Source of the DNA: JBMNFB01 sp050949085
GTDB lineage: Bacteria > Bacillota > UBA994 > UBA5500
Length of the DNA: 64,000 nt
Reading direction: 5' to 3'
Assembly: GCA_050949085.1 (NCBI GenBank)
Contig: JBMNFB010000001.1
Location: forward strand, 744,001-808,000
Numbering within the stretch: the stretch's first letter is position 1; the number at the start of each line of letters is the position of its first letter. The position numbers and the translations under genes are program-made. Below the pieces are notes generated by a model. That model was not told the origin of the DNA, ran no database searches, and saw nothing but the letters and a program-made list of their open reading frames with translations. This document shows, piece after piece, positions 42,106 through 50,481 of the stretch.

Positions 42106-43016
42106 CGATTTTCCTCCTCTGTCCTGATTTCCCCGGCACCGCGGAGATGCGCCAGCAGTTCTTCTGCCGCCAGCGTGCGAAAGCGGTCCGGATAGGCGAC
42201 AACGTAGAACTGGCGCCGCAGGTTGATGCCCTCCACCCGAGCACAGGCAACCCGCCCCAGCGCCAGCAAGCTGCGCACCGCCCAGCGCGAGCAAAAAGCG
42301 TAGCCCAGGCCAGCCTCCACCGCAGTGAGAACGGCGCTGGTGCTGCCGGCAACAAATACTGTCTGCAGCCGGTCGGGATCGACGCCGACGTCCCGCAGGG
42401 CGCTCTCGTAGCCCACTCGCGTACCCGACCCTGGCTCCCTGGCCACAAAGGGAAACTCACCCAGTTGCTCTGGGCTGACCGTCTGGTTGGCCCAGGGGTG
42501 GTCGGCCAGTACGGTCAGCAGGAGCTCATCTTCAGCCAGCGGACTGACGGCCAGCCGACTGTTGTTTGGCAGAGCGCCGACCACGCCAAAGTCGATACGC
42601 CTGGTGTCCAGCCACTCCATGACCTGCTCTGTGTCGGCAATTTCCAGGATCAGCTTGACCTGGGGATGCTGGCGCAACCAGGGTGCCACCAGCTGCGGCA
42701 AAATATGCTCTCCCGGGATGTTGCTGGCCCCGATATGCACCGGGCCGCTCACCTCACCGGTCAGCTGGCTGATCAGCGTCTGCGTCTGGGTCAGACGGTA
42801 TGCCATCTCCTCCGCGAACTGCACCAGCACCTCGCCGGCCGGTGTCAGTTCGCAGGTGCGAGCGTTGCGCACCACCAGCTGGGCGCCAAACTCCTCTTCC
42901 AGGGCTTGAATCTGCAGACTGACGGCAGGCTGCGTCAGGCCGATCTGCCGGGCAGCGGCTGAGAACGTCCCATAGTCGCGAACCGCAATCAGTGTCTGCA
43001 GACAATTCAGGTTCAT
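42102..43016 (-). CDS. LysR-type regulator associated with selenium metabolism
   Basis: A 304-residue LysR regulator. The winged helix-turn-helix is at residues 1-60 (LQTLIAVRDYGTFSAAARQIGLTQPAVSLQIQALEEEFG) and the periplasmic-binding-like effector domain spans about 90-295. It stands directly before selD with overlapping stop/start codons. Selenium-metabolism-associated LysR proteins next to selD are known in anaerobic bacteria. Inferred role: selenium-responsive control of selD or neighbours. ATG 43016 is followed upstream by GGGGGCGATGTG. A divergent MarR gene shares its promoter region. Confidence 0.9.
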   Translation of the reverse strand: MNLNCLQTLIAVRDYGTFSAAARQIGLTQPAVSLQIQALEEEFGAQLVVRNARTCELTPAGEVLVQFAEEMAYRLTQTQTLISQLTGEVSGPVHIGASNIPGEHILPQLVAPWLRQHPQVKLILEIADTEQVMEWLDTRRIDFGVVGALPNNSRLAVSPLAEDELLLTVLADHPWANQTVSPEQLGEFPFVAREPGSGTRVGYESALRDVGVDPDRLQTVFVAGSTSAVLTAVEAGLGYAFCSRWAVRSLLALGRVACARVEGINLRRQFYVVAYPDRFRTLAAEELLAHLRGAGEIRTEEENR

Positions 43017-43059
43017 CACATCGCCCCCATAACAGCAGCTTATATTATGTACCAAGCAG

Positions 43060-43088
43060 ATTATATACCCCGCTGCGCGGCGATACAA
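43060..43088 (-). promoter_or_regulatory. Promoter of lysR-selD
   Basis: TTGTAT (43088-43083) and TATAAT (43065-43060), 17 bases apart, on the minus strand, 44 bp before the lysR start. A TATATTA-type repeat beside the -10 may be a regulator contact. Confidence 0.6.
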
Positions 43089-43241
43089 CTGGAGGACACG
43101 GCAAATAGCTGCGGATGACGATTCGACGGCCGAATAAAAATATTCTAGGATTGAACATACTCGCGAGATATTTGATATAATGGAACCGGGTAACAGCTTA
43201 GACCCTGCACGATTTCGCCCAGAAACTTGGGAGGTGGGCTA

Positions 43242-43682
43242 ATGTTGTCAACCGAATGGCTACAACTCTTTAATCTTATGCACCGCTTGCATCGGAGTGC
43301 CCATCGCCGGGCAAGGGAAAGCGCCGGCCCGGGAGAGGTCGAGTATACATCGACCCAGATCGGTGCGCTGCATGCAATTTCTACTAGACCGGAATGGCGG
43401 ATGAGCGATCTCTCCAAACGGCTCCGCGTCTCGGCCGGCAGCCTGACGACGATGATCAACCGACTGATCGAGGCCGGACTGGTGGAACGCAGCCGCAGCA
43501 CTGAGGATCGCCGCGTGGTGACAGTTCGCTTAACTGAGGCCGGCAAGGAACTGCTGGCGGAAGGACAGCGCCGCTGGACAAGAGGACTGGAAGAGATCCT
43601 CTCGCAGCTCAGCGAGGAGGATCGCGCCAGGCTGGACAATGCCCTGCGCACAGCCACTGAGATTCTTCTGCAGATTACCTGA
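43242..43682 (+). CDS. MarR family transcriptional regulator
   Basis: A 146-residue winged-helix regulator: TSTQIGALHAISTRPEWRMS, recognition helix SAGSLTTMINRLIEAGLVER and the wing STEDRRVVTVRLTEAGKEL are canonical. The ligand and target are unknown. It is divergent from lysR-selD and upstream of tRNA-Sec (opposite strand). ATG 43242 follows GGGAGGTGGG. A TATAAT at 43176-43181 is a plausible -10, with TTGAAC 19 bases upstream. Confidence 0.92.
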   Translation: MLSTEWLQLFNLMHRLHRSAHRRARESAGPGEVEYTSTQIGALHAISTRPEWRMSDLSKRLRVSAGSLTTMINRLIEAGLVERSRSTEDRRVVTVRLTEAGKELLAEGQRRWTRGLEEILSQLSEEDRARLDNALRTATEILLQIT

Positions 43683-43709
43683 TGCTGCCCGGGGCAATCT
43701 CGGAGCGAC

Positions 43710-43734
43710 AAAAAAGCCCCAGACGGGGCTTTTA
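43710..43734. terminator. Bidirectional terminator between MarR gene and tRNA-Sec
   Basis: AGCCCC/GGGGCT hairpin with A-run before and T-run after, serving the MarR gene (plus) and tRNA-Sec (minus). Confidence 0.85.
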
Positions 43735-43744
43735 TCTATTGATT

Positions 43745-43841
43745 TGGCGGGAGTAGGTGGGAATCGAACCCACCACGCACTTTTTTAGAGCGCGTTGCTG
43801 GATTTGAAGTCCAGAAGGCACACCAGAACCTATCTACTCCC
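43745..43841 (-). tRNA. selC: tRNA-Sec (anticodon UCA), CCA encoded
   Basis: A 97-base selenocysteine tRNA. An 8-bp acceptor stem GGGAGUAG/CUACUCCC, discriminator G, genomically encoded CCA, the anticodon loop CUUCAAA with UCA (43805-43807), a long variable arm (with AAAAAA loop) and T-arm GGUGGGUUCGAUUCCCACC are all visible. It decodes UGA with SelB. It lies between a MarR gene and an MFS gene, beside the other sel genes. Confidence 0.97.
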
Positions 43842-43996
43842 GTGAGACTCGCAGTTGCACTACTGACTATTACTAGGCACTTCTTAAGTATATGCATCCA
43901 GGGTCTAATTGTCAAAGGGAGTGCCCCCGTGCCCCGCAACCATTGCCACTCCGATACTTCCTATGAATGATAGCAGCGAGAGAGGTAGTGACAAGA

Positions 43997-45280
43997 ATGA
44001 GTAAACGCGAGCTGAGTCGGTATCATGCCAGTGAAGGATATCTGGGAAAGCTGCTGAGCTTCCGCAAGAACGCCAAGCTGTTTCTGGCCTTCGTGCTCCT
44101 GGGACAGATCAGCCTGGGTGCCTATGGGGTGACCTATAACCTCTATCTGCGCTCCATCGGCTATTCAACGAGCACCATCGGCATGCTGGTGTTTGTAGAG
44201 ACGCTGGCCCAGGGGCTGACTGCACTGCCCGGCGGCATGTTCAGCGACCGCTTCGGCCGACGCCGCAGCATCTTCTTTGCGATTCTACTCAGTGGTATGG
44301 CTGCCTTTGGTCAGATCACCTTCACCCAGGCCCTGCCGTTGCTGTTTGTCTTCAACTTCCTGCGCGGCACAGGAACGATGCTGAAGATGATCTCCCAGTC
44401 GCCATTCCTGACTGAGAACAGCACGCCGGAGGAAAGAGTGCACCTCTTCTCGGCCAGCCAGGCGGTTTCGACCATCGCCATGGTTCTGGGCAGTTCGCTG
44501 GGCGGTGCCCTGCCAGCTCTGCTGCTCAGCCAGTCGTTCATCAATGGACTGGAGATCAATGCCCTACGAACCACGCTGGCCATTTCTATCAGCTTCTACT
44601 TTCTAGCGGCCATCCCGATCTATTTCATCCAGGAGGAACGGCGCAGCCGGGAGCGCCGGCCAGCGCTCTCGGAGCTAGGAGAAGCGCTCAAGTCGCAAAA
44701 TGTCCGCCACATGGCTGTGTTCAACGGGTTTATCGGCCTGGGGGCCGGCATGGTGGTGCCCTTTTTCAACGTTTTCCTGCGCGATCAGCTGGGAGCGTCC
44801 ACTGCCCAGGTGGGCACGATCATGTCCGTCTCGCAGATCGTCCTGACGATAGCGGTGTTGATCAGCCCGATCCTGGCCGAACGGCTGGGCCGGGTGCGAG
44901 CAGTAACGATTACCCAGGCGCTTTCGATCCCCTTCCTGCTCACGGCCGGCTATGTGCCCAGCCTGAGAATCGTCGCCGTGGCCTATTGGCTGCGCAACGC
45001 CCTGATGAATATGTCCTCGCCCATCTCGGGCACGTTTGCGATGGAGATGCTGCCGGCGGACAAGCGGGCGACGGCCAATAGTGTGTTCATGATGAGCGGC
45101 CAGGTGATGCGCGCCATCGCCGGAGCGCTTGGCGGCTTCATGATGGACAAGCTGGGCAATTCGTCACCCTATATCGTGACAGCGCTCCTCTATGCCTGTG
45201 CCACGGATTACTACCGCCGCCACTTCACACCGGTGGAACAGCAGCTGAATGAGCAACGCAGGCAACGAGCAGCCGGGTAG
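43997..45280 (+). CDS. MFS transporter
   Basis: A 427-residue, about 12-helix major facilitator protein. The conserved loop 2-3 motif is GMFSDRFGRRRSIF, and the second-half counterpart is SPILAERLGRVRAV. The N-terminal region has a basic cytoplasmic stretch before helix 1 (FLAFVLLGQISLGAYGVTY). No substrate can be assigned; it is similar to drug or sugar efflux types. It stands between tRNA-Sec and selB without clear link to selenium. ATG 43997 is preceded by GAGAGGTAGTG. Confidence 0.88.
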   Translation: MSKRELSRYHASEGYLGKLLSFRKNAKLFLAFVLLGQISLGAYGVTYNLYLRSIGYSTSTIGMLVFVETLAQGLTALPGGMFSDRFGRRRSIFFAILLSGMAAFGQITFTQALPLLFVFNFLRGTGTMLKMISQSPFLTENSTPEERVHLFSASQAVSTIAMVLGSSLGGALPALLLSQSFINGLEINALRTTLAISISFYFLAAIPIYFIQEERRSRERRPALSELGEALKSQNVRHMAVFNGFIGLGAGMVVPFFNVFLRDQLGASTAQVGTIMSVSQIVLTIAVLISPILAERLGRVRAVTITQALSIPFLLTAGYVPSLRIVAVAYWLRNALMNMSSPISGTFAMEMLPADKRATANSVFMMSGQVMRAIAGALGGFMMDKLGNSSPYIVTALLYACATDYYRRHFTPVEQQLNEQRRQRAAG

Positions 45281-45308
45281 CCGGTAATCGTACCAGCTGT
45301 TGCAGTAA

Positions 45309-45342
45309 CACCCACTGCCTCCCGCCCGGGTTGCAGTGGGTG
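45309..45342 (+). terminator. Terminator of the MFS gene
   Basis: A 10-bp stem CACCCACTGC/GCAGTGGGTG (45309-45318 with 45333-45342), then CCTTGTTT. It lies between convergent MFS and selB genes. Confidence 0.75.
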
Positions 45343-45380
45343 CCTTGTTTGAGACGTGAATTTTACTGACAGGCAGGGCA

Positions 45381-47303
45381 TCACCCCTGATACTGCGGGT
45401 GCAGCACGCGCACGTCGCCCTTGCGCACGGTGACCTTCTGCTGGTCAAAGTAGTCCAGCAAGGCCAGAGCGTACTTGCGGCTGGTCTGCAGCTGATCGCG
45501 CAGGTCGGCCAGGGTGATCTGGCCCTGCGCCCGCACCTGGGAGACGACCTTTTCCTGCGCGTCGCGGACGATGTCAGCGCTGAAGGCGATCGACTGGCTG
45601 ACGCGCACCAGAGCGCCCTGAGTCTGCAGGGCGTTCAGCACTTCGTTCAGCTGGTCGGGTGTCTCCTGCAGTTCTTCCTGCAGCTGATCGAAATCCGGCG
45701 GCGAATGTGGTTCTGCCTGCAGTCGCTGCAGGATATGGTCGCGCAGCCGCGCGCTGCGGCCGCTAAAGGTAACACCGAAATCAGCCAGCGCCACCGCGCC
45801 GCCCTGCACGTTGAGCTCGCCTTCGGCGGCGATCATCGTCAACAGGGCGCCAAACTGCTTGCTGGACAGGCTCCTGGCTAGACGGCTGCGCAGCTCTTCC
45901 CGGGGCATCCCTGCCCGCAGCGGGAACCGTCGGTGATAATCCTCGAGAGCCTTCCTGGCCCGCTGCACCAGCCGAGCGAGATATTCGCTGTGCAGGTAAT
46001 ATGACCTGCCATCCACGCTGAGCACCAGGGCCTGATCCTCCGCCAGCAGTTGCTCCAATACGGGCGTCAGCTTCTCGGCTGGGCGACCTGCCAGGCTGAA
46101 GAGCTCCTCCTCACCGGGCAGGCGGTCGCTGTATTGCAGCAGCGTCTGATTGAGAATCTGCAGGTCACCGCCCGTCTCGCGCGCCAGGAGCTCGCGAATT
46201 CCTTCCTCTTTGAAGCGCTTCCGCTTGCGCGGATGCGCATCCAATACGCTGCCGCCACCGATGGTGTCCATGGGTGAATAGCTGCGGATCACGAAGCGGT
46301 CGCCGGAGAGGAGTGCCAGCGGCTCCTCCAGCCGCAGCTGAGCCAGCGACGTTTCGCCCGGCAGCAGCATTTCGCTATCCAGTAACACGACGCGGCAGAG
46401 CACTTCACTGGCACCGGTATAGAGCCGCACGCGCTGCCGATTCTCCAGCGGTTTGGCGGCGTCAGCCAGCAACTCCAGACGCACATCCAGCATCAGGGTG
46501 GGACGCAGCAGCCCTGGGGCCGCCAGCACGTCGCCGCGACTAAGATCTTCTTTATTCACGCCAACCAGATTCAGCGCCACCCGCTGGCCGGCATAGGCTC
46601 GCGCCACTTTATCGCCGTGCACCTGGACGGAGCGGATTCGCGTCTCCTGGTTTAGTGGATAGACGACGGCCGTATCACCAGCCTGCACGCTGCCCTCCAG
46701 CAATGTGCCAGTGACGACAGTGCCGAAGCCGGTGATGCTAAAGACGCGATCAATGGGCAGCCGGAAGGGCAGATGCTCGTCCCGCGGCGCAATCTCGGCC
46801 GTCAGCTGGTCCACAGCCTCGATCAGCTCCGGGATGCCTGCCCGGGTGACACCAGAAACCGGAATGATCGGCGCGTCCTCGAGAAACGTGCCCTGCAACC
46901 GGTCCCGCGTGTCCTCCTGCACCAGCTCCAGCCATTCAGGATCCACCATATCGATCTTGGTCAGCGCCACGACGCCGTTGCGCGTTTCCAGCAGGGAGAG
47001 GATATGCAGGTGCTCCATCGTCTGCGGCATGATCCCCTCGTCGGCGGCGATGACAAGAATCACCAGGTCGATACCACCGGCCCCAGCCAGCATATTCTTA
47101 ACAAATCTCTCGTGCCCAGGCACATCCACAATGCCGGCGCGTCGCCCGCTGGGCAGGTCGAAATAGGCAAAGCCGAGATCGATGGTGATGCCGCGCTCCT
47201 TTTCTTCCTTGAGACGGTCGGTTTCGATGTTGGTCAAGGCGCGAATCAGGGTGGTCTTGCCATGATCGATATGGCCGGCGGTGCCGACGATGACATGCTT
47301 CAT
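45381..47303 (-). CDS. selB: Selenocysteine-specific elongation factor SelB
   Basis: A 640-residue GTPase that brings Sec-tRNA to UGA codons with a SECIS. GTP-binding motifs: GHIDHGKTTLIRAL (G1), DVPGHERF (G3) and TKID (G4); the effector region is EERGITIDLGFAY. The C-terminal about 250 residues are the winged-helix repeats that bind the SECIS (ELRSRLARSLSSKQFGALL, then QITLADLRDQLQTSRKYAL). The length is normal. ATG 47303 shares its A with the selA stop codon (TGATG), giving coupled translation. Confidence 0.97.
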   Translation of the reverse strand: MKHVIVGTAGHIDHGKTTLIRALTNIETDRLKEEKERGITIDLGFAYFDLPSGRRAGIVDVPGHERFVKNMLAGAGGIDLVILVIAADEGIMPQTMEHLHILSLLETRNGVVALTKIDMVDPEWLELVQEDTRDRLQGTFLEDAPIIPVSGVTRAGIPELIEAVDQLTAEIAPRDEHLPFRLPIDRVFSITGFGTVVTGTLLEGSVQAGDTAVVYPLNQETRIRSVQVHGDKVARAYAGQRVALNLVGVNKEDLSRGDVLAAPGLLRPTLMLDVRLELLADAAKPLENRQRVRLYTGASEVLCRVVLLDSEMLLPGETSLAQLRLEEPLALLSGDRFVIRSYSPMDTIGGGSVLDAHPRKRKRFKEEGIRELLARETGGDLQILNQTLLQYSDRLPGEEELFSLAGRPAEKLTPVLEQLLAEDQALVLSVDGRSYYLHSEYLARLVQRARKALEDYHRRFPLRAGMPREELRSRLARSLSSKQFGALLTMIAAEGELNVQGGAVALADFGVTFSGRSARLRDHILQRLQAEPHSPPDFDQLQEELQETPDQLNEVLNALQTQGALVRVSQSIAFSADIVRDAQEKVVSQVRAQGQITLADLRDQLQTSRKYALALLDYFDQQKVTVRKGDVRVLHPQYQG

Positions 47304-48724
47304 CACTGGCTAACCTCCTGCAGAATGGCCGCCAGCCGCGCCTGGATCTGCTGTTCTTCGCCGGGCTGGATGGTTCGCAGGTCAAACCAGACCTGATCGT
47401 GCTGAATGCGAGCGAAGATAGGCGGCTCCCCCTGCCGCAGCGCTACCTCCAGCTGGTTGGCAGCCATCTGCGCAGGGCGAACGGCCACTGCATAGCTCGG
47501 CAGCTCATAGCCAGGCAGCGAGCCACCTCCCACCAGAGCCGCACTTTCCACCACATCCAGTCGAGCCGCCTCGCCCACGAGAGGTGCCAGCTCGCCGAGC
47601 CACTGCCTGGCGCGCGCCTGCAACTCCTCGGCTGAGGTGGCCAACATCCGCAGCGTGGGAATCTCTCGCACTGCGCATGCTTCGTCGAGGTAGAGGCGCA
47701 GCGTTGCCTCCAGCGCGGCCAGGCTGAGTTTATCGATGCGCACCGCCCGGGTGAGCGGATGCTGGGCGATCTGCCTGATCAGCAGGCGTTGACCGACGAT
47801 AATGCCAGCCTGCGGTCCGCCCAGCAGCTTGTCGCCGCTGAACGTCACCACGTCCATACCGGCTGCCAGCGACTGCTGCACCGTCGGTTCTGCCTGCAGA
47901 TTCAGCCGCTGCAGGTCCAGCAGCACGCCGCTGCCCAAGTCTTCGACGGCTAACAGGCCATGCTCGTGGGCAATGCTGGCGATGGTCGCAGCCGGCACCT
48001 CTTCGGTAAAGCCGATCATTCGGTAGTTGCTGGTATGCACCTTGAGCAGCAGAGCCGTCTCAGGGCCAATCGCCCTCTCATAGTCATGCGGGTGGGTCTT
48101 ATTGGTGGTGCCCACTTCTACCAGCCGACAGCCGCTCTGCTCCATGACCTCGGGGATGCGGAAGGAGCCGCCGATTTCCACCAGCTGCCCCCGCGAAACG
48201 ATAACCTCGCGCCCCCGCCCCAGCGCCGCCAGGACGAGCAGCACAGCGGCAGCGTTGTTGTTGACCACCAGAGCGTTTTCTGCGCCAGTCAGCTCGCAGA
48301 GCAGATCGACAACATGCGAGTAGCGGGAGCCACGCCCGCCGGCGGCGACGTCCACCTCCAGCGTGGAGTAAGTCGAAGCGACTTCGGCCACCTGCTGGCG
48401 CGCTGCGGCAGCCAGCAGCGAGCGGCCGAGATTGGTGTGGATGATGATGCCGCTGGCGTTGATCACCGGCCGCAGACTGGGGGTCTGCTGCCGGAGCAGA
48501 TAGGCGCGCAGCCTGCTCTCCAGCTGCCCCACCGCCTCGGCCACCTGCGGCCCTTGCCAGGCGCCGCTGAGGATCGCCTGCCGCCACTCACCCAAAAGGC
48601 CGCGCAACCCCCTGACTACCAGCGCATGGCCGTAGCGTTCCAGCAACGGCGCGATCTTTTTATCCTTTAGTGCCATATCAACTGACGGGAGCTGACGCAG
48701 CAGATCCGTCCTGTTCTCAGACAA
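47303..48724 (-). CDS. selA: L-seryl-tRNA(Sec) selenium transferase SelA
   Basis: A 473-residue PLP enzyme that converts Ser-tRNA-Sec to Sec-tRNA-Sec using selenophosphate. The N-terminal tRNA-binding region is followed by NASGIIIHTNLGRSLL, the GNNAA-like VVNNNAAAVLLVL, and the PLP-lysine motif TFSGDKLLGGPQAGI. The TTG start at 48724 follows GGGAGGG. It lies 33 bp after trxB and overlaps selB by one base. Confidence 0.96.
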   Translation of the reverse strand: MSENRTDLLRQLPSVDMALKDKKIAPLLERYGHALVVRGLRGLLGEWRQAILSGAWQGPQVAEAVGQLESRLRAYLLRQQTPSLRPVINASGIIIHTNLGRSLLAAAARQQVAEVASTYSTLEVDVAAGGRGSRYSHVVDLLCELTGAENALVVNNNAAAVLLVLAALGRGREVIVSRGQLVEIGGSFRIPEVMEQSGCRLVEVGTTNKTHPHDYERAIGPETALLLKVHTSNYRMIGFTEEVPAATIASIAHEHGLLAVEDLGSGVLLDLQRLNLQAEPTVQQSLAAGMDVVTFSGDKLLGGPQAGIIVGQRLLIRQIAQHPLTRAVRIDKLSLAALEATLRLYLDEACAVREIPTLRMLATSAEELQARARQWLGELAPLVGEAARLDVVESAALVGGGSLPGYELPSYAVAVRPAQMAANQLEVALRQGEPPIFARIQHDQVWFDLRTIQPGEEQQIQARLAAILQEVSQ

Positions 48725-48757
48725 ACTTATCCCTCCCGTGCCCAGCCTAGATGCTCG

Positions 48758-49693
48758 TTATTGGCGTTCAGCATTGTCCAGGTAGTGCTGGGCGCTGACG
48801 GCAGCCATGGCACCGTCGCCGACGGCGTTAGCCACCTGACGCAGCGTCTTGGCCCGAATGTCACCGGCGGCGAATACGCCGGGCAGGCTGGTTGCCATTT
48901 CGGCATTGGTCAGCACATAGCCAGCCTCGTCCAGGCTCACCTGCCCCCGAAACGCGTCGTTATTGGGCGAGAGCCCAACATAGATAAAGATGCCCTGCAC
49001 CGGGAGTATCTCTTCTGTCTCCGTCTGGCGATCAAAGATGCGCAATGCTTCGACCTTGTTCTCGCCTTGAATCTCCCGCACCAGGGTGTTCCAGTGAATC
49101 TCGACCTGCGGGTGATCCTTCACCTTAGCCTGCACCGCCGGAGTGGCGCGCAGCGCATCCCGCCGCACCAGAAGGTGCACCTTGGGGCAGAAGCGAGTCA
49201 GGTAAACGGCCTCCTCCACGGCCGAGTCGCCGCCGCCAACGACCGCCACCGTCTTCCCGCGATAAAAGGCACCGTCACAGACGGCACAATAAGACACACC
49301 GCGGCCGAGCAGGCGATCTTCACCGGGTACCCCCAGCAGGCGAGGGCGCGCTCCCGTAGCCAGAATGACGCTGCGGGCGCTGATCACGCCATCGGTGGTA
49401 TGGATCTGCTTGATCTGCCCAGTCAGCTGCATGGTGGTGACCTCAGTCAGCTGCAGTTCTGCCCCGAAGCGCTGCGCCTGCTCCAGCATGGCCATGCTCA
49501 GATCGAGACCGTTAATGCCGTTAGGAAAGCCTGGGTAGTTCTCAATCACATCGGTGGTTGCCGCCTGGCCACCTGCTGAGAGGCGTTCGAGGATAACTGT
49601 CTTCAGGTTCGCCCGGGCGGTATAGAGACCCGCTGTCAGCCCTGCCGGCCCGCCGCCGACAATGGCGACATCGTATGTATTGCTGTTGCTCAT
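48758..49693 (-). CDS. trxB: Thioredoxin reductase (NADPH/FAD)
   Basis: A 311-residue flavoprotein reducing thioredoxin. FAD site GGGPAGLTAGLYTARA, redox disulfide CAVC (in YCAVCDGAFYRG), NADPH site VVGGGDSAVEEAVYL, and the C-terminal FAD segment GVFAAGDIR are all present. ATG 49693 follows AAGGAGGA. It is immediately upstream of selA-selB on the same strand. Thioredoxin reductases can also reduce selenite, so co-expression with the sel genes makes sense but is not proven. Confidence 0.94.
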   Translation of the reverse strand: MSNSNTYDVAIVGGGPAGLTAGLYTARANLKTVILERLSAGGQAATTDVIENYPGFPNGINGLDLSMAMLEQAQRFGAELQLTEVTTMQLTGQIKQIHTTDGVISARSVILATGARPRLLGVPGEDRLLGRGVSYCAVCDGAFYRGKTVAVVGGGDSAVEEAVYLTRFCPKVHLLVRRDALRATPAVQAKVKDHPQVEIHWNTLVREIQGENKVEALRIFDRQTETEEILPVQGIFIYVGLSPNNDAFRGQVSLDEAGYVLTNAEMATSLPGVFAAGDIRAKTLRQVANAVGDGAMAAVSAQHYLDNAERQ

Positions 49694-49890
49694 CGCTTAC
49701 AAAATCCTCCTTCTCGTCAACACGTATTCCCTTTTCCCCATTATGCGGTATCAGCTGAGCAATAAGCAAATGCCACGGGAGAAGCAAAGGCGTGCTGCGA
49801 ACGCTGCGTTGCAACCACTCCGGACTGGAGGGCTACCTTTTCGCAGCGTTCCACAGCACGCCCTAACCGAGAATGCCAGGAGGCAAACAG

Positions 49891-50097
49891 CTAGATAACG
49901 TCGTAGCCGGCTTCCACGATGGCGTTCTTCAGGGTGTCCAGCGAAATCTTGCTGGGATCGTGTTTCAGGGTGACTTTCTTCGCCTCCAGGTCGACATTGA
50001 CATCGGCGACGCCATCCAGGCGTTGCAGTGCCTTGGTGACGGCTGCTTTGCAGTGGCCTCAGGTCATCCCCACGACGTTGATGGTGATCTCTTGCAC
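49891..50097 (-). CDS. copZ: CopZ-like heavy-metal-associated protein, probable selenoprotein (Sec at residue 13)
   Basis: A 68-residue HMA-domain copper chaperone, when the in-frame TGA at 50061-50059 is read as selenocysteine. The N-terminus is VQEITINVVGMT-U-GHCKAAVTKAL: the UGA stands exactly at the first Cys of the copper-binding GMTCxxC motif. The rest is a complete HMA fold (LDGVADVNVDLEAKKVTLKH, then LKNAIVEAGYDVI). Without readthrough only 12 residues would be made. GTG 50097 follows AAGGAGG (50103-50109). It is the last gene after a Fur-family gene and csoR. No decay is seen around the TGA. The Sec reading rests on the in-window sel genes and position match, and is not proven. Confidence 0.85.
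50016..50036 (-). promoter_or_regulatory. Possible SECIS hairpin in copZ
   Basis: On the minus strand CC-A-AGGC (50036-50030) pairs with GCCTGG (50021-50016) around an 8-base loop ACTGCAAC, with one bulged A. The loop begins 29 bases after the UGA, within the range for bacterial SECIS elements. A nearer, simpler hairpin CTGC-AAA-GCAG (50053-50043) is an alternative. Confidence 0.45.
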
Positions 50098-50111
50098 AGG
50101 AATACCTCCTT

Positions 50112-50133
50112 CGCTAAAATGTGGCATTTAGCG
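50112..50133. promoter_or_regulatory. Inverted repeat just upstream of the copZ ribosome-binding site
   Basis: CGCTAAAATG and CATTTAGCG form a 9-bp dyad with one extra A, spacer TGG. It sits two bases from the Shine-Dalgarno, so it may be a metal-regulator operator or a translational hairpin. Confidence 0.5.
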
Positions 50134-50160
50134 CATCACTGACAGGCGACGCTGCCAGAT

Positions 50161-50184
50161 CAGTATCAGTATCAGTATCAGTAT
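50161..50184. repeat. Tandem hexamer repeat (CAGTAT)4
   Basis: Four perfect copies of CAGTAT between csoR and copZ (114-bp gap). Too short for a CRISPR array; a slippage-prone microsatellite that could set spacing between transcript elements. Confidence 0.8.
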
Positions 50185-50211
50185 GCGTCGGCTGCACTGA
50201 GCCAACCCACC

Positions 50212-50481
50212 TTATTTCAAAAACTTCCCCAGAACCTCCATCAGCTCATCAATCGCCTCGTCGCCCCGACCGTGCATGATGGCGCTCTGCAGGCAGTCGC
50301 GCGCATGACCGTCGATCAGAGCCAGCCCCACCCGATCCATGGCGGCTCGCGCGGCGGCGATCTGGATGAGAATATCTACGCAGTAACGATCGTCCTCCAG
50401 CATGCGCTGAATGCCGCGGATCTGTCCCTCAATCCGCCGCAGGCGGCGTAGCAGGGCTTCTTTATCCGTGTGTTGGTTCAT
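50212..50481 (-). CDS. csoR: CsoR family copper-sensing repressor
   Basis: An 89-residue DUF156 protein, a helical tetramer that leaves DNA on binding Cu(I). The Cys-His-Cys ligands are in DDRYCVDIL, DGHARDCL. The body IEGQIRGIQRMLED is diagnostic. ATG 50481 overlaps the Fur-family gene stop by four bases (ATGA). No copper ATPase gene is in the window, so the local target is presumably copZ. Confidence 0.92.
   Translation of the reverse strand: MNQHTDKEALLRRLRRIEGQIRGIQRMLEDDRYCVDILIQIAAARAAMDRVGLALIDGHARDCLQSAIMHGRGDEAIDELMEVLGKFLK

Noticed and set aside
50161..50184. CAGTAT repeats as a CRISPR array
   Set aside because: The unit is six bases with no spacers.
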